Assembly: GCA_003056245.1 (NCBI GenBank)
Contig: MVDH01000001.1
Span: forward strand, 1,798,716 to 1,862,715
DNA: 64,000 nt
Reading direction: 5' to 3'
DNA from: Cellvibrio sp. 79
GTDB lineage: Bacteria; Pseudomonadota; Gammaproteobacteria; Pseudomonadales; Cellvibrionaceae
Positions 56,468 through 64,000 of this stretch are shown one piece after another; the stretch's first letter is position 1; every line of letters starts with the position of its first letter. The notes beneath the pieces are model-generated. The model saw only the letters and a list, made by a program, of their open reading frames with translations. It did not search any database and was not told the origin of the DNA. Position numbers and translations under genes: made by a program.

Positions 56468-57430
56468 TCAAGCTATCCATATTTTTTTGCCTGACCTGTC
56501 TTCTTTTCTTCCAAGCTTTCCCAGACGATTTACGACCCTACCAAGGTGATTAACCCTGGGCTGGACGTATATTCTTGTCGTTTTTAAATCCGTATGCCCT
56601 AACAGTTGCTGCACCGCAAAAACGTCTGGCGGAGTATCATCTTCCGGATTGCACAACGCCGTTGCGAAGGTGTGCCGAAACCTGTGAGCTCCCACTCGGA
56701 TATCGAACTTTTTACTCAATCGCTTGAAGTAATTGGTAATGGCTTCCGGAGGCATACGTCCCTGGGGGTCTTTCTTAAAACGAGGGAATAAATCAAACGC
56801 TCGGAACAGGTAATCACGTCTCAATAGTTTCTTACCGCGTCGAAGTTCGGTTTTCCGAATCAAGAGCTGCAGTGTCTCTTTCAATCCGCTATGCATCGGT
56901 ACAGTCCATTCGCGCCGTGTCTTCGATCCTTGGTAGCTGAGGCGGATAGTTTCTCTATTAAAATCGAGATCATCGAGGCGGAGATTCACGAGCTGGCGGC
57001 GTCGCATCCCCGTGTAGTAAAGACAGCGGAGTACTGCTGCCCAAAACCATCCTGTTTGGTAAAGCTCTTCCTCCAGCATAAGCGCATAATCCAATACGCC
57101 GATATCCTCCAATTCAATTGTCTTGGGGGGAATCGTGCCCACTGGAATGAGCTTCAGTTCTTCGAATGGATTTGAAGTGAGGTAACCAACCTCTACACCA
57201 TAGCTGGCGATTAGGCGTAGATATTTCAGGTACCCGTTATAGGTAACCGGTTGAATCTCCTTGAGCGATTCATTCTTAAATCGCATCAAGGCCAAACGGT
57301 TAATTTCGGAGGTCCTTAAGACAGCCGACCGCTTTACAAATAATTTTGCGATGGTTAGGACTTGTTGTTGGGTGTATGAGTTAACCAATCTCATGCCCGC
57401 ATATTCTTGTGCTAAATCAGAAAACATCAT
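56468..57430 (-). CDS. Tyrosine-type site-specific recombinase (integrase)
   Basis: 320 residues: an N-terminal SAM-like core-binding domain (about 1-85) and a C-terminal catalytic domain with Arg143 (YYTGMRRRQL), HRFR (His249, Arg252), His279 (LLGHTDLKTT) and the nucleophile Tyr288. All catalytic residues are present, so it looks active. Its 3' end faces tRNA-Ala, 150 bp away. It is shorter than the P4-type integrases and nearer to the XerC/phage-like group. GGAG lies nine bases before the ATG. Confidence 0.92.
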   Translation of the reverse strand: MMFSDLAQEYAGMRLVNSYTQQQVLTIAKLFVKRSAVLRTSEINRLALMRFKNESLKEIQPVTYNGYLKYLRLIASYGVEVGYLTSNPFEELKLIPVGTIPPKTIELEDIGVLDYALMLEEELYQTGWFWAAVLRCLYYTGMRRRQLVNLRLDDLDFNRETIRLSYQGSKTRREWTVPMHSGLKETLQLLIRKTELRRGKKLLRRDYLFRAFDLFPRFKKDPQGRMPPEAITNYFKRLSKKFDIRVGAHRFRHTFATALCNPEDDTPPDVFAVQQLLGHTDLKTTRIYVQPRVNHLGRVVNRLGKLGRKEDRSGKKIWIA

Positions 57431-57589
57431 AATTTTTCACTCCGTGATGCAATAAATCCGTATGCGTTTAAGCATACCTATGATCATAATTTAGGCGCCG
57501 CCACTATACTCAGTAACATTTTTGAAATATAGGTTTTGCCGCCACAAAGTGTGATTTTTTTCTCATAATATTTGGGTATAAGTTAATTA

Positions 57590-59413
57590 TCAGCCATCGT
57601 CGCCTCCCAGTTTCTTCTTGATGAATTTGTTGGGCTTCGGGATGGGGTAGTCATTCTCGTAAATGACATTGAAGGGCAATAACCAGCCGTTTATTTTTGC
57701 AGCGCGATTGGATGAGCTCACCCAATACGGGTGAATGTTGAGATCATTACAACGAATATGCTTGCGCAAATTGGCGAAGCGTTTGCTTAGATTTTTGTGT
57801 TTCTCTTCCGGTACGCCATGCAATCGCAAAAACGTTTTAAATATGGCGGGAGCGAGTAGAAAAATACCGTCCTCGACAATATGAACTTCTGCATCGGGAT
57901 TATTAATCAGAATGGTTTTTTCAAACAGTCCTCGCTGAAGCCAGGACAGGAATTTTTGCGCAGTTTCCGGAGCTTCATACTCCAAATTTTTGATGATGCT
58001 GACAGAGGTTTTTACGGGCGCTACATCCTCCTGATTGTTTGAAACAGTATCCAGAGGTTCAGCAGTTTCCTGGATGACTTCGTTATGCACCTCGCTAATT
58101 TCAGATTCAGAAATATTGTTATCAATTTTCTCGCTTGAGTTTTCAGATGTTATTGCTGCAGCTTCCACACCCATTTCAGGTTCCGGAGTCTGTTCAATAT
58201 CCTCATTTTCCCCCCCGGTAGTCACATTCTGCAGAGGTTGTTCATTTGCCTGTGCCGCAGATTCACGGATTATTTTTGCAGAAGCTTGTTCGCCAGGCGC
58301 CACAAATTTAATAACACCATCCAATGGTTTTAATTCGCGTGATGAAGGAATTAATCGACGTGATTCAAATTTCAGGCAAGTGAATTGATGATGATAAGTT
58401 CCTGTTTCTACAGAAATGGTCCATATCGCTTTGCCATCCTCAGTGGATAATGCATACCCATGTTCCTGGAGAATGTCATATACACGCACAGGATCCTGAG
58501 GCAAATTTTTAAGCCCGAGGGAATTACATTCCTGGATCAATTTTTCGGCGAGTGACCGGCATACCAAATACAAATGACCATGCTCATCAACCCAGCCCAT
58601 GCCCCCATTGATATTGATACGAATTGCTCCGTCCTGAATCCACTGACGCAACAGCTTGAGATAGCGATCAATTGCCGGAATGACATTACTGAAGCGATGA
58701 TCAGGCGGTACTTGTAAATTCTTTGCGGTGGATTCGCGGTCGGCATACTCGATAATCTGCCCAATAGTTCCAGACTCAAATTTGTCCCCCCATAACCACG
58801 CGGTCAGTTCTGCCATGATATGGGAGGCTTCAATAAGCCAGGTTCGTCCGGATTTTGGCAAAACACCCCAATGAATTAACGCTAGGTGTTCGTGATATCG
58901 GTAAGGTGTCTTACGAAATTCAATGCGATAACCCTCAAGAGGAATTTTCGCTCCATCTTTATCAACCAGATTGGTTAAAGGACCACTGCTGGGAGTCCAC
59001 GGTAATTCTTTACCAGATTTATGTATGGCAACGAGACGAGTATTTGCGCTCAGTTTTCCAATGTCATGCAGGAGGCATCCCACAAAAACAGCATACGTCC
59101 ACAGTAAACGTTGTTTACCAATATCAGTGAGGCTACCGCCAAGAGGTAATTGATATCCTTTACGTTTTTTCAGGGCGAGGGTAGTTACATCCAGGGTGTG
59201 TTTTAACAAGCCGCCCGGACCACTGTGGTGGTGGGCCTCGCTAGCAGGAGCCAATTGGACAAGCTCAGCATATTGCTGAAGCGGTTCGCTGATTAATACA
59301 TTAAAAATATTGGTATCAAATCCAGCAATTGTTCGAAGTTCAGAAAACTTGCTATCAATCTTGCAAAGTTCAAATAATTTTGCAGCTGATAAAATCGGTA
59401 ACACCTGGCTCAA
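57590..59413 (-). CDS. MobH-family relaxase (TraI_2-type)
   Basis: The 607-residue protein starts conjugative transfer by nicking oriT. The MobH signature is visible: HHHSGPGGLLKH (His61-63, His72) followed by an HD-type LHDIGK (His116, Asp117), as in the R391/SXT and PFGI-1 relaxases. The middle (about 385-460) is acidic and low complexity. The C-terminus (about 490-600) matches the TraI_2 C-terminal winged-helix-like domain. Its start overlaps the end of the upstream gene by four bases. Transcription is away from traD. Confidence 0.9.
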   Translation of the reverse strand: MSQVLPILSAAKLFELCKIDSKFSELRTIAGFDTNIFNVLISEPLQQYAELVQLAPASEAHHHSGPGGLLKHTLDVTTLALKKRKGYQLPLGGSLTDIGKQRLLWTYAVFVGCLLHDIGKLSANTRLVAIHKSGKELPWTPSSGPLTNLVDKDGAKIPLEGYRIEFRKTPYRYHEHLALIHWGVLPKSGRTWLIEASHIMAELTAWLWGDKFESGTIGQIIEYADRESTAKNLQVPPDHRFSNVIPAIDRYLKLLRQWIQDGAIRININGGMGWVDEHGHLYLVCRSLAEKLIQECNSLGLKNLPQDPVRVYDILQEHGYALSTEDGKAIWTISVETGTYHHQFTCLKFESRRLIPSSRELKPLDGVIKFVAPGEQASAKIIRESAAQANEQPLQNVTTGGENEDIEQTPEPEMGVEAAAITSENSSEKIDNNISESEISEVHNEVIQETAEPLDTVSNNQEDVAPVKTSVSIIKNLEYEAPETAQKFLSWLQRGLFEKTILINNPDAEVHIVEDGIFLLAPAIFKTFLRLHGVPEEKHKNLSKRFANLRKHIRCNDLNIHPYWVSSSNRAAKINGWLLPFNVIYENDYPIPKPNKFIKKKLGGDDG

Positions 59414-59817
59414 CGTAAATTCTCCCGAGCCCAGCGTTTGATAATGTCAGTCGAAGGGTAGGAGGATGTACTTTGTTGAACAGTTATTTTTTTCTGGAAA
59501 TCGGGAATTGGTGTGTTCAATGGATCCAGATAATGATGCCGTCCGGATTCAACATGGAAAAAGCGATAAGTCCAACATGTTAAACCTGCCAAGCGAATAG
59601 CCATCAATTGACTCAGCGGTAAGCTGGCATCTAATTCAATTGCTTGATGCAGAGTATGGAGAGTGTTAATAATTTCTGTGCCGAAGCTTGTTTCATCTTC
59701 CGGAAGCTGGCGAAATTTTTGTTCCAAGCCCTTTAATGGGCTCGCCCATTCCTTTTTTTCTAATTGTTCAAGAATGATTGAAAGGGAGGTTTCAAAAGTG
59801 GAAGTTGATTCAGTCAT
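59410..59817 (-). CDS. Hypothetical conjugative-element protein upstream of the relaxase
   Basis: 135 residues, mainly helical, without signal peptide or membrane segment. The C-terminus (PSTDIIKRWARENLR) overlaps the relaxase start by four bases (ATGA), so the two are coupled. I recognise no family. A Trp/Phe-rich stretch (TCWTYRFFHVESGRHHYLD) lies at about 80-98. A role as a relaxase accessory factor is possible but only from position. Confidence 0.65.
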   Translation of the reverse strand: MTESTSTFETSLSIILEQLEKKEWASPLKGLEQKFRQLPEDETSFGTEIINTLHTLHQAIELDASLPLSQLMAIRLAGLTCWTYRFFHVESGRHHYLDPLNTPIPDFQKKITVQQSTSSYPSTDIIKRWARENLR

Positions 59818-59848
59818 TACGTTTTTGGCCTTTTTGCGGTTTGGTTTT

Positions 59849-60097
59849 TTAACCCTTCACGGCTTTTTTCCTTTCTGTAGTTAACTCTTCTAATCCTTTA
59901 GCCCTAGCGTTTTCGCGCCCGCGCCTCCGGACGATTAAACGAGGAGGAGGCGCGGGCTTTTTCCCTGGATAAGCCCCTTGACCCTGCTTGCGCGCTTTGT
60001 AATGGTTTTGGCTTTTTAGTGCATTAATCAAATTGCACATGGCGAGTTCGAATTGATAACTGACGAAGAGTTTTTGATCGTTATGATTCGCGCCCAT
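59849..60097 (-). CDS. Possible small basic protein divergent from traD
   Basis: About 82 residues, strongly basic in the second half (KKPAPPPRLIVRRRGRENAR). Its ATG at 60097 faces the traD ATG at 60099, and no ribosome-binding site is evident. The open frame continues upstream to 60226, overlapping traD. It includes a 12-bp inverted repeat. It could be a DNA-binding accessory protein of transfer, or a chance frame across an oriT-like region. Confidence 0.35.
   Translation of the reverse strand: MGANHNDQKLFVSYQFELAMCNLINALKSQNHYKARKQGQGAYPGKKPAPPPRLIVRRRGRENARAKGLEELTTERKKAVKG
59917..59957. repeat. GC-rich inverted repeat between relaxase operon and traD, candidate oriT or terminator
   Basis: GCCCGCGCCTCC (59917-59928) and GGAGGCGCGGGC (59946-59957) form a perfect 12-pair stem with a 17-base loop, followed on the plus strand by TTTTT. 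No plus-strand gene lies upstream that would need a terminator. Position near the relaxase and structure would suit an origin of transfer. Confidence 0.45.
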
Positions 60098-60098
60098 C

Positions 60099-62222
60099 AT
60101 GAGTACAAAACATCCCGTAGAAAATTTATTACGCCCGGCGTACGAAACTATGTCAGCAACTGCATATGGTCTCGCGGGCGCATTGACGTTGTTATCACCA
60201 GCGGTGTTAATGGGCGCACTGAGCACGCCATCATTAAGCTATGGGATTGCGGCAGGATTATTTGCACGTTGTGGTCAGCGATTTATGCAATCGCGTAAAT
60301 TGCTGAAATACCAATATGAAATGCATGTACTTCCGGGTTTCACAATTGACAGTAATGACATACCGGTATCGAAAGACGATTTATATCTAGGATTAGGTTT
60401 TGAATGGACTGCGCGACACACACAGCGCCGCGTGGATTTTGATCGACAGGAATTTGATTGGCATCGATACAGGCACCAAACTCGGAAATACAAAGCTGCA
60501 CGCGCACTTGAAAAAATTCTACGCCGTTCAGCGCTCACAGCATGGATGGCATGGGTTAGTTCAACGCAGGCCTGGTATAACCCGGTTGCACCCATTCCTT
60601 ACACTGAAGGAAATCCTGCAATTCACGCGGTTGGTTTGTGGGAAGGTGAAGTCCCCATTTATGAGCGTCAATCTGAACGGGTTGCGCATAAATTTGTTGT
60701 CGGCACGACCCGTGTCGGAAAAACGAGATTGGCCGAAGTTCTCATCACCCAAGACATCCACAATAACGAAATTGTAATTATCTTTGACCCCAAGGGAGAC
60801 CCGGACTTACTCAAGCGCGCATATACGGAGGCTGTCAAAGCGGGCCGTGGTCATCAATTTTATTGTTTCCATCTGGGTTACCCGGAAATTTCTGCACGCT
60901 ATAACCCTGTTGGTTCATTCAGCCGAATCACCGAGCCTGCATCTCGTATTGCCGGGCAATTACCAGGTGAGGGTAACTCGGCGGCATTTAGGGAATTTAC
61001 ATGGCGTTATGTCAATGTGATTTCCAAAGCGGCAACGGCATTAGGTAAGCCAATCACTTACGAAAACCTGTTGATGTATGGCGCGGATATCGATCCGTTA
61101 CTACTTGAATATCTCACGTTTGTATTCACTCAGCCACAATCAGAAAACGCATTGCATCGAGCAGGGCATAGTGATTGGAATAATTCAATCAAAGCTATCG
61201 CTGAATCTGATCGCAAGCCATCGGATAAAGCACAAGCATCACGTGATCGGAAAACGTGGGCAGCTGTTGAAGTTTATAAAGAAGCGAAATTGGTTGATCC
61301 TGTTGCGCACGCACTAATCAAAACGTTTGAGTACGAAAAAACATTCTACGATAAATTGGTTGCATCGCTTTTCCCGCTGTTGGAAAAGTTAACATCTGGC
61401 CCAACCGCCGAATTGCTTTCGCCGAATTACGATGACTTGAATGACCCACGGCCTACGTTTACGTGGGATGAAATTATTCGCACGGGCGGGATTGTATATT
61501 GCGGCTTTGATGCATTAACCGATGCAGAAGTAGCGCAAGCGGTCAGCAGTTCGATGTTTGCCGACCTAACGTCGACCGCAGGATCAATTTATAAATTTGG
61601 TCAGACACAAGGTTTATCGCCTGAGTTGGCTGCACTCGCAACGACTCGCAAAATCTGTATTCACGCCGATGAATTTAACGAGCTGGTGGGTAAAGAATTT
61701 GTCCCAATGGCGAACAAAGCGGGTGGTGCTGGATTCCAGTTAACGGTCTATACGCAAACCTTATCGGATATCAAAGCGCGATTTGGTGATGACGCAAAAG
61801 CCGGTCAAGTGATTGGTAACCTGGGTAATCTGATTATGTTGCGCGTGAAGGAGCTCGCAACCGCTGAATTGTTGACGCAGCTGTTACCACAAGTAGAAGT
61901 GAACCATCTCACGTTAGTCTCGGGTACTTCAGACGATACGAATCCTGATAGCCCGAATGACTTTACCTCTAATACACAACAACGTATTTCTACCAAAGAA
62001 ACACCACTGGTTTCAGCGGGTGATTTAACTCGCCTGCCAAAAGGTCATGCGTACGCAATGCTGGGTGGAAAGCTCTACAAATTGCGTATTCCACAATTTA
62101 AAGCGACGGGAGAATTACCGGAAGATCTCGATTTCCTCTACACAAAAATGCGCGAGACCTATGACAGCGGTAGTGCGAATGATGACTGGTTCTCTATCGC
62201 AGATTTGAAGGTGGCAGCATGA
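60099..62222 (+). CDS. traD: Conjugative coupling protein TraD (type IV), SXT/TOL-like
   Basis: The 707-residue ATPase links relaxase-DNA to the mating channel at the inner membrane. After the ENLLRPAYE start and two hydrophobic segments (about 25-60) comes the nucleotide-binding domain with Walker A GTTRVGKT (202-209) and Walker B VIIFDPKGDPD. ICIHADEFNELV fits a second conserved acidic motif of TraD/TraG. It matches the SXT/TOL subfamily better than VirD4. The ATG has no clear ribosome-binding site, but ENLLRP near the start is usual for this family. The stop overlaps the next gene. Confidence 0.9.
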   Translation: MSTKHPVENLLRPAYETMSATAYGLAGALTLLSPAVLMGALSTPSLSYGIAAGLFARCGQRFMQSRKLLKYQYEMHVLPGFTIDSNDIPVSKDDLYLGLGFEWTARHTQRRVDFDRQEFDWHRYRHQTRKYKAARALEKILRRSALTAWMAWVSSTQAWYNPVAPIPYTEGNPAIHAVGLWEGEVPIYERQSERVAHKFVVGTTRVGKTRLAEVLITQDIHNNEIVIIFDPKGDPDLLKRAYTEAVKAGRGHQFYCFHLGYPEISARYNPVGSFSRITEPASRIAGQLPGEGNSAAFREFTWRYVNVISKAATALGKPITYENLLMYGADIDPLLLEYLTFVFTQPQSENALHRAGHSDWNNSIKAIAESDRKPSDKAQASRDRKTWAAVEVYKEAKLVDPVAHALIKTFEYEKTFYDKLVASLFPLLEKLTSGPTAELLSPNYDDLNDPRPTFTWDEIIRTGGIVYCGFDALTDAEVAQAVSSSMFADLTSTAGSIYKFGQTQGLSPELAALATTRKICIHADEFNELVGKEFVPMANKAGGAGFQLTVYTQTLSDIKARFGDDAKAGQVIGNLGNLIMLRVKELATAELLTQLLPQVEVNHLTLVSGTSDDTNPDSPNDFTSNTQQRISTKETPLVSAGDLTRLPKGHAYAMLGGKLYKLRIPQFKATGELPEDLDFLYTKMRETYDSGSANDDWFSIADLKVAA

Positions 62223-62920
62223 CAACACAGCATACAACGCGGCCGCCTCGGCCAAAGCGGGTTGGTGTCTGGGGTTGGCTAATGCAGACAACGGTAGGCA
62301 ATGTATTTCGTTTTATCGGATGGTCATTAATCGCTATCGGGGTGTCGATCCTTGTCGAATGGGTGGGTATGGTCAAATTTTGGGGGCCTGACCATTCACG
62401 AAAAATTTTGGAATTGGAAATTACGTATTTAGGTGCATACAACCGTAATTTAATTACCGGCCTCTATCCGCAAGATGTTGCTGTGACCTTCATGACGTGG
62501 GCGGATAAAGCCGTATCCATTTTACATTTGCGTGAAGTTTCAAACTGGTTTGCAGGGGATGTAAACAGCGTTACGCAGGTCATTGCTTACGGGCTTGATG
62601 CCATGATCAACACCATTTTTATTTTCGCCGTGCGCAGCGCTATTTGCATTAGCGCCATGTCGGGATTTGTGCTGGTTGGACTAGTGGCATTCATTGATGG
62701 TCTGGTTGAGCGTGATATTCGCAAGGCGTGTGGTGGGATTGAATCAGCAATGCTTTATCACCGTGCTAAACGCATTGTGGTACCGACTTTATTTTTGTCA
62801 TTTGGTGGTTATCTCACTGCTCCCATATCCATTCACCCAACATTGGTTTTTCTCCCTGTAATGACAGTGTTCGCCGTTGCGGTATTCGTAACAGCAAAAA
62901 GTTTCAAGAAATTTTTGTAA
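62219..62920 (+). CDS. TIGR03747-like integrative conjugative element membrane protein
   Basis: 233 residues with about four membrane segments (about 35-50, 130-160, 182-200, 205-225). The RDIRKACGGIESAMLYHRAK loop and the YDLDAMIN-like region (YGLDAMINTIFIF) fit the DUF4400/TIGR03747 (PFL_4697) family, found next to traD in this class of elements. The ATG overlaps the traD stop (ATGA). Confidence 0.8.
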   Translation: MTTQHTTRPPRPKRVGVWGWLMQTTVGNVFRFIGWSLIAIGVSILVEWVGMVKFWGPDHSRKILELEITYLGAYNRNLITGLYPQDVAVTFMTWADKAVSILHLREVSNWFAGDVNSVTQVIAYGLDAMINTIFIFAVRSAICISAMSGFVLVGLVAFIDGLVERDIRKACGGIESAMLYHRAKRIVVPTLFLSFGGYLTAPISIHPTLVFLPVMTVFAVAVFVTAKSFKKFL

Positions 62921-62941
62921 GTAACAATTTTTGAGGATTTT

Positions 62942-63631
62942 ATGAACGAGTTTCCGGAGTTACCTGAAGTCAACAGTTTGCATGCTGATCCTGATGAAAC
63001 GACTCGCCGTCGTAACAACACGCAGAGCAATCCTCGCAATGGATCGACGAAGACGACAGTTATAGCCGTTATGTTATCAATTGTTGCTGCATTACTAATC
63101 TCTCTGACGATTGCAATGTTGGGCAAGGATCCAATACTGCAAATGTTTGGCCTTGCTCCAGAATCCAAAAAACCGGATCCATTTAAGGTGGCCATCGAAG
63201 AAATGAGTGGAGTGGTCAAGCAGCTGGCAGACGATCTGGATACGATCAAGTTAAAACAATCTGAACTACAGGAAAATATTAACGCTGGAAATTTCGCCAC
63301 GCAAAAAGCAACGCAGAGATTGGAGAATTTAGAGCGATTCTCCTCATCGCTGGAACAAAAAATTGAGCAACAGAAAAAAGTCCAGCAAGCCGCTGCAGCT
63401 AAACCGGTAGTTAAAGCGGTGCCCAAACCCGTTCCCATCATTCCGGTAGTGCTGATATCCATACGCAACATCGCCGGAACGTCATACGTTTCCCTCCGTG
63501 ACGGGTTAGATGATTCCGATTTATTAATGCCTGGTGATACCTGGCGTGGATGGACGCTCATTACAACGGATACCGCAACGAAATCAGCCATTTTTACCGT
63601 GGCAGGCAAGCAACAGGAGCTTCGTTTGTAA
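62942..63631 (+). CDS. Conjugative-element membrane protein with coiled coil
   Basis: 229 residues: a polar Arg/Asn-rich N-terminus, one membrane segment (about 37-60), a coiled coil (about 78-145), a Lys/Pro/Ala hinge (PVVKAVPKPVPIIPVV) and a small C-terminal beta domain (about 170-229; PGDTWRGWTLITTDT) resembling the periplasmic part of pilus-assembly or T4SS lipoprotein-type proteins. I know no firm family. GAGG lies just before the ATG. It probably sits in the inner membrane and spans the periplasm as part of the transfer machinery. Confidence 0.72.
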   Translation: MNEFPELPEVNSLHADPDETTRRRNNTQSNPRNGSTKTTVIAVMLSIVAALLISLTIAMLGKDPILQMFGLAPESKKPDPFKVAIEEMSGVVKQLADDLDTIKLKQSELQENINAGNFATQKATQRLENLERFSSSLEQKIEQQKKVQQAAAAKPVVKAVPKPVPIIPVVLISIRNIAGTSYVSLRDGLDDSDLLMPGDTWRGWTLITTDTATKSAIFTVAGKQQELRL

Positions 63632-64000
63632 TGGCTAAGCATCTGATTGGTATATGCATAGGGTTCGTTGTTACTTTGCTTTCAGCAATGCCATCATTCG
63701 CACAGTTTTTGCCTCAGACGCCAATTGTTTATACCCCGACAACAACGACTGATTCGCTTTTGAATCGTTATTCAAAAATGCACAGCAAACCCAATGCATA
63801 TTGGCAATTGACAGACGAAGAGTGGACAACTTACGAAGAATTGAAAAAGAAATCGCCATGGTCTGTTTGGGAGAACCATTCTACGCCGCTCGCGATGCTG
63901 TCTTATTACAGTTCCTCCATGGAGGAGAAACGCCGTTACGCCCGTATCGAGGCAGAGTTGGATGTATGGCGCCAATACTCGGTAACGGAATTCCAGACCC
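63631..64000 (+). CDS. TIGR03759-like conjugative element protein, truncated by the window edge
   Basis: The ATG shares a base with the previous stop (TAATG). The frame is open to the edge, 123 codons. It starts with a signal peptide (MAKHLIGICIGFVVTLLSAM then PSFAQ) and contains WQLTDEEWTTYEELKKKSP and STPLAMLSYYSSSMEEKRRY, the pattern of the TIGR03759 (PFL_4693) family of periplasmic integrative-element proteins. The rest lies outside the window. Confidence 0.78.
   Translation, partial: MAKHLIGICIGFVVTLLSAMPSFAQFLPQTPIVYTPTTTTDSLLNRYSKMHSKPNAYWQLTDEEWTTYEELKKKSPWSVWENHSTPLAMLSYYSSSMEEKRRYARIEAELDVWRQYSVTEFQT

Larger units (their letters stand above)
56319..64000. mobile_element. Left part of an integrative conjugative element inserted at tRNA-Ala
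   Basis: Next to the tRNA lie a tyrosine recombinase, a MobH-type relaxase, a TraD coupling protein and proteins of the TIGR03747 and TIGR03759 conjugation families (the PFGI-1/PAPI-1/ICEclc-like transfer module). The element continues past the window edge. The left border is inferred from the tRNA; no matching right repeat is inside the window. No cargo genes are seen in this part. Confidence 0.8.

Noticed and set aside
1-64000. CRISPR arrays, rRNA genes, insertion sequences and phage structural genes
   Set aside because: No regularly spaced repeats, rRNA sequence, transposase motifs or capsid/tail genes were found on reading the window.

Overview
The window reads as a chromosomal segment of a gammaproteobacterium close to Cellvibrio (Cellvibrionaceae). 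The indications are secreted multidomain proteins with carbohydrate-binding modules joined by long serine linkers, a complete Entner-Doudoroff gene set, the alaS-lysC-csrA-tRNA-Ser order typical of gammaproteobacteria, and heptose-type LPS core genes. The genus is inferred from gene content; no rRNA is present.

Layout. 1-4.7 kb: an exported CBM2-YceI-FnIII-cytochrome c-DUF1592-family protein followed by its DUF1552 partner. 4.9-5.2 kb (minus): an unannotated region with all the hallmarks of a CsrA/RsmA-sequestering small RNA (eleven GGA motifs, GGA-presenting hairpins, a GacA-type upstream palindrome and a GC-rich terminal hairpin), just downstream of ppnN. 6.8-8.6 kb: an esterase and a GH84-like glycosidase. 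9.1-18.5 kb: pgi, edd, zwf, pgl, eda, gap and pyk, all on the plus strand, so glucose-6-phosphate can be carried to pyruvate by genes of one block. 18.5-21.5 kb: M23 peptidase, a MORN-repeat/C13-peptidase fusion and a Trm112-like protein. 21.5-26.4 kb: alaS, lysC, csrA, tRNA-Ser(GCT). The csrA leader carries a CsrA-type site, so both protein and likely RNA antagonist of the Csr/Rsm circuit lie in this window.

26.7-47.3 kb is mostly cell-surface glycan biology. A glycosyltransferase, valS and a Stealth-type phosphotransferase precede a long minus-strand run (about 44.0 to 32.2 kb): DUF6165, waaC, a PbgA/YejM-like protein, a CDP-glycerol glycerophosphotransferase-like protein, a GT4 enzyme, a fusion of an LPS-kinase-like domain with a glycosidase-like barrel, and two LTA-synthase-like membrane phosphotransferases. 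Together they suggest phospho-polyol or similar phospho-decoration of the LPS core or an attached polymer. A persulfide dioxygenase/rhodanese pair and two more glycosyltransferases follow.

47.8-54.5 kb: a second CBM-linked redox protein (F5/8C domain, serine linkers, di-heme oxidoreductase), an inverted-repeat element, three small enzyme-like genes (ABM, VOC, DUF1801) and an unrecognised 717-residue exported protein. 54.6-56.3 kb: gltX and tRNA-Ala(GGC). From the tRNA to the right edge lies the start of an integrative conjugative element: tyrosine recombinase, MobH-type relaxase with companions on the minus strand, and diverging from it TraD coupling protein, a TIGR03747-like membrane protein, a coiled-coil membrane protein and a TIGR03759-like protein cut by the window edge. 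The far attachment site is outside the window.
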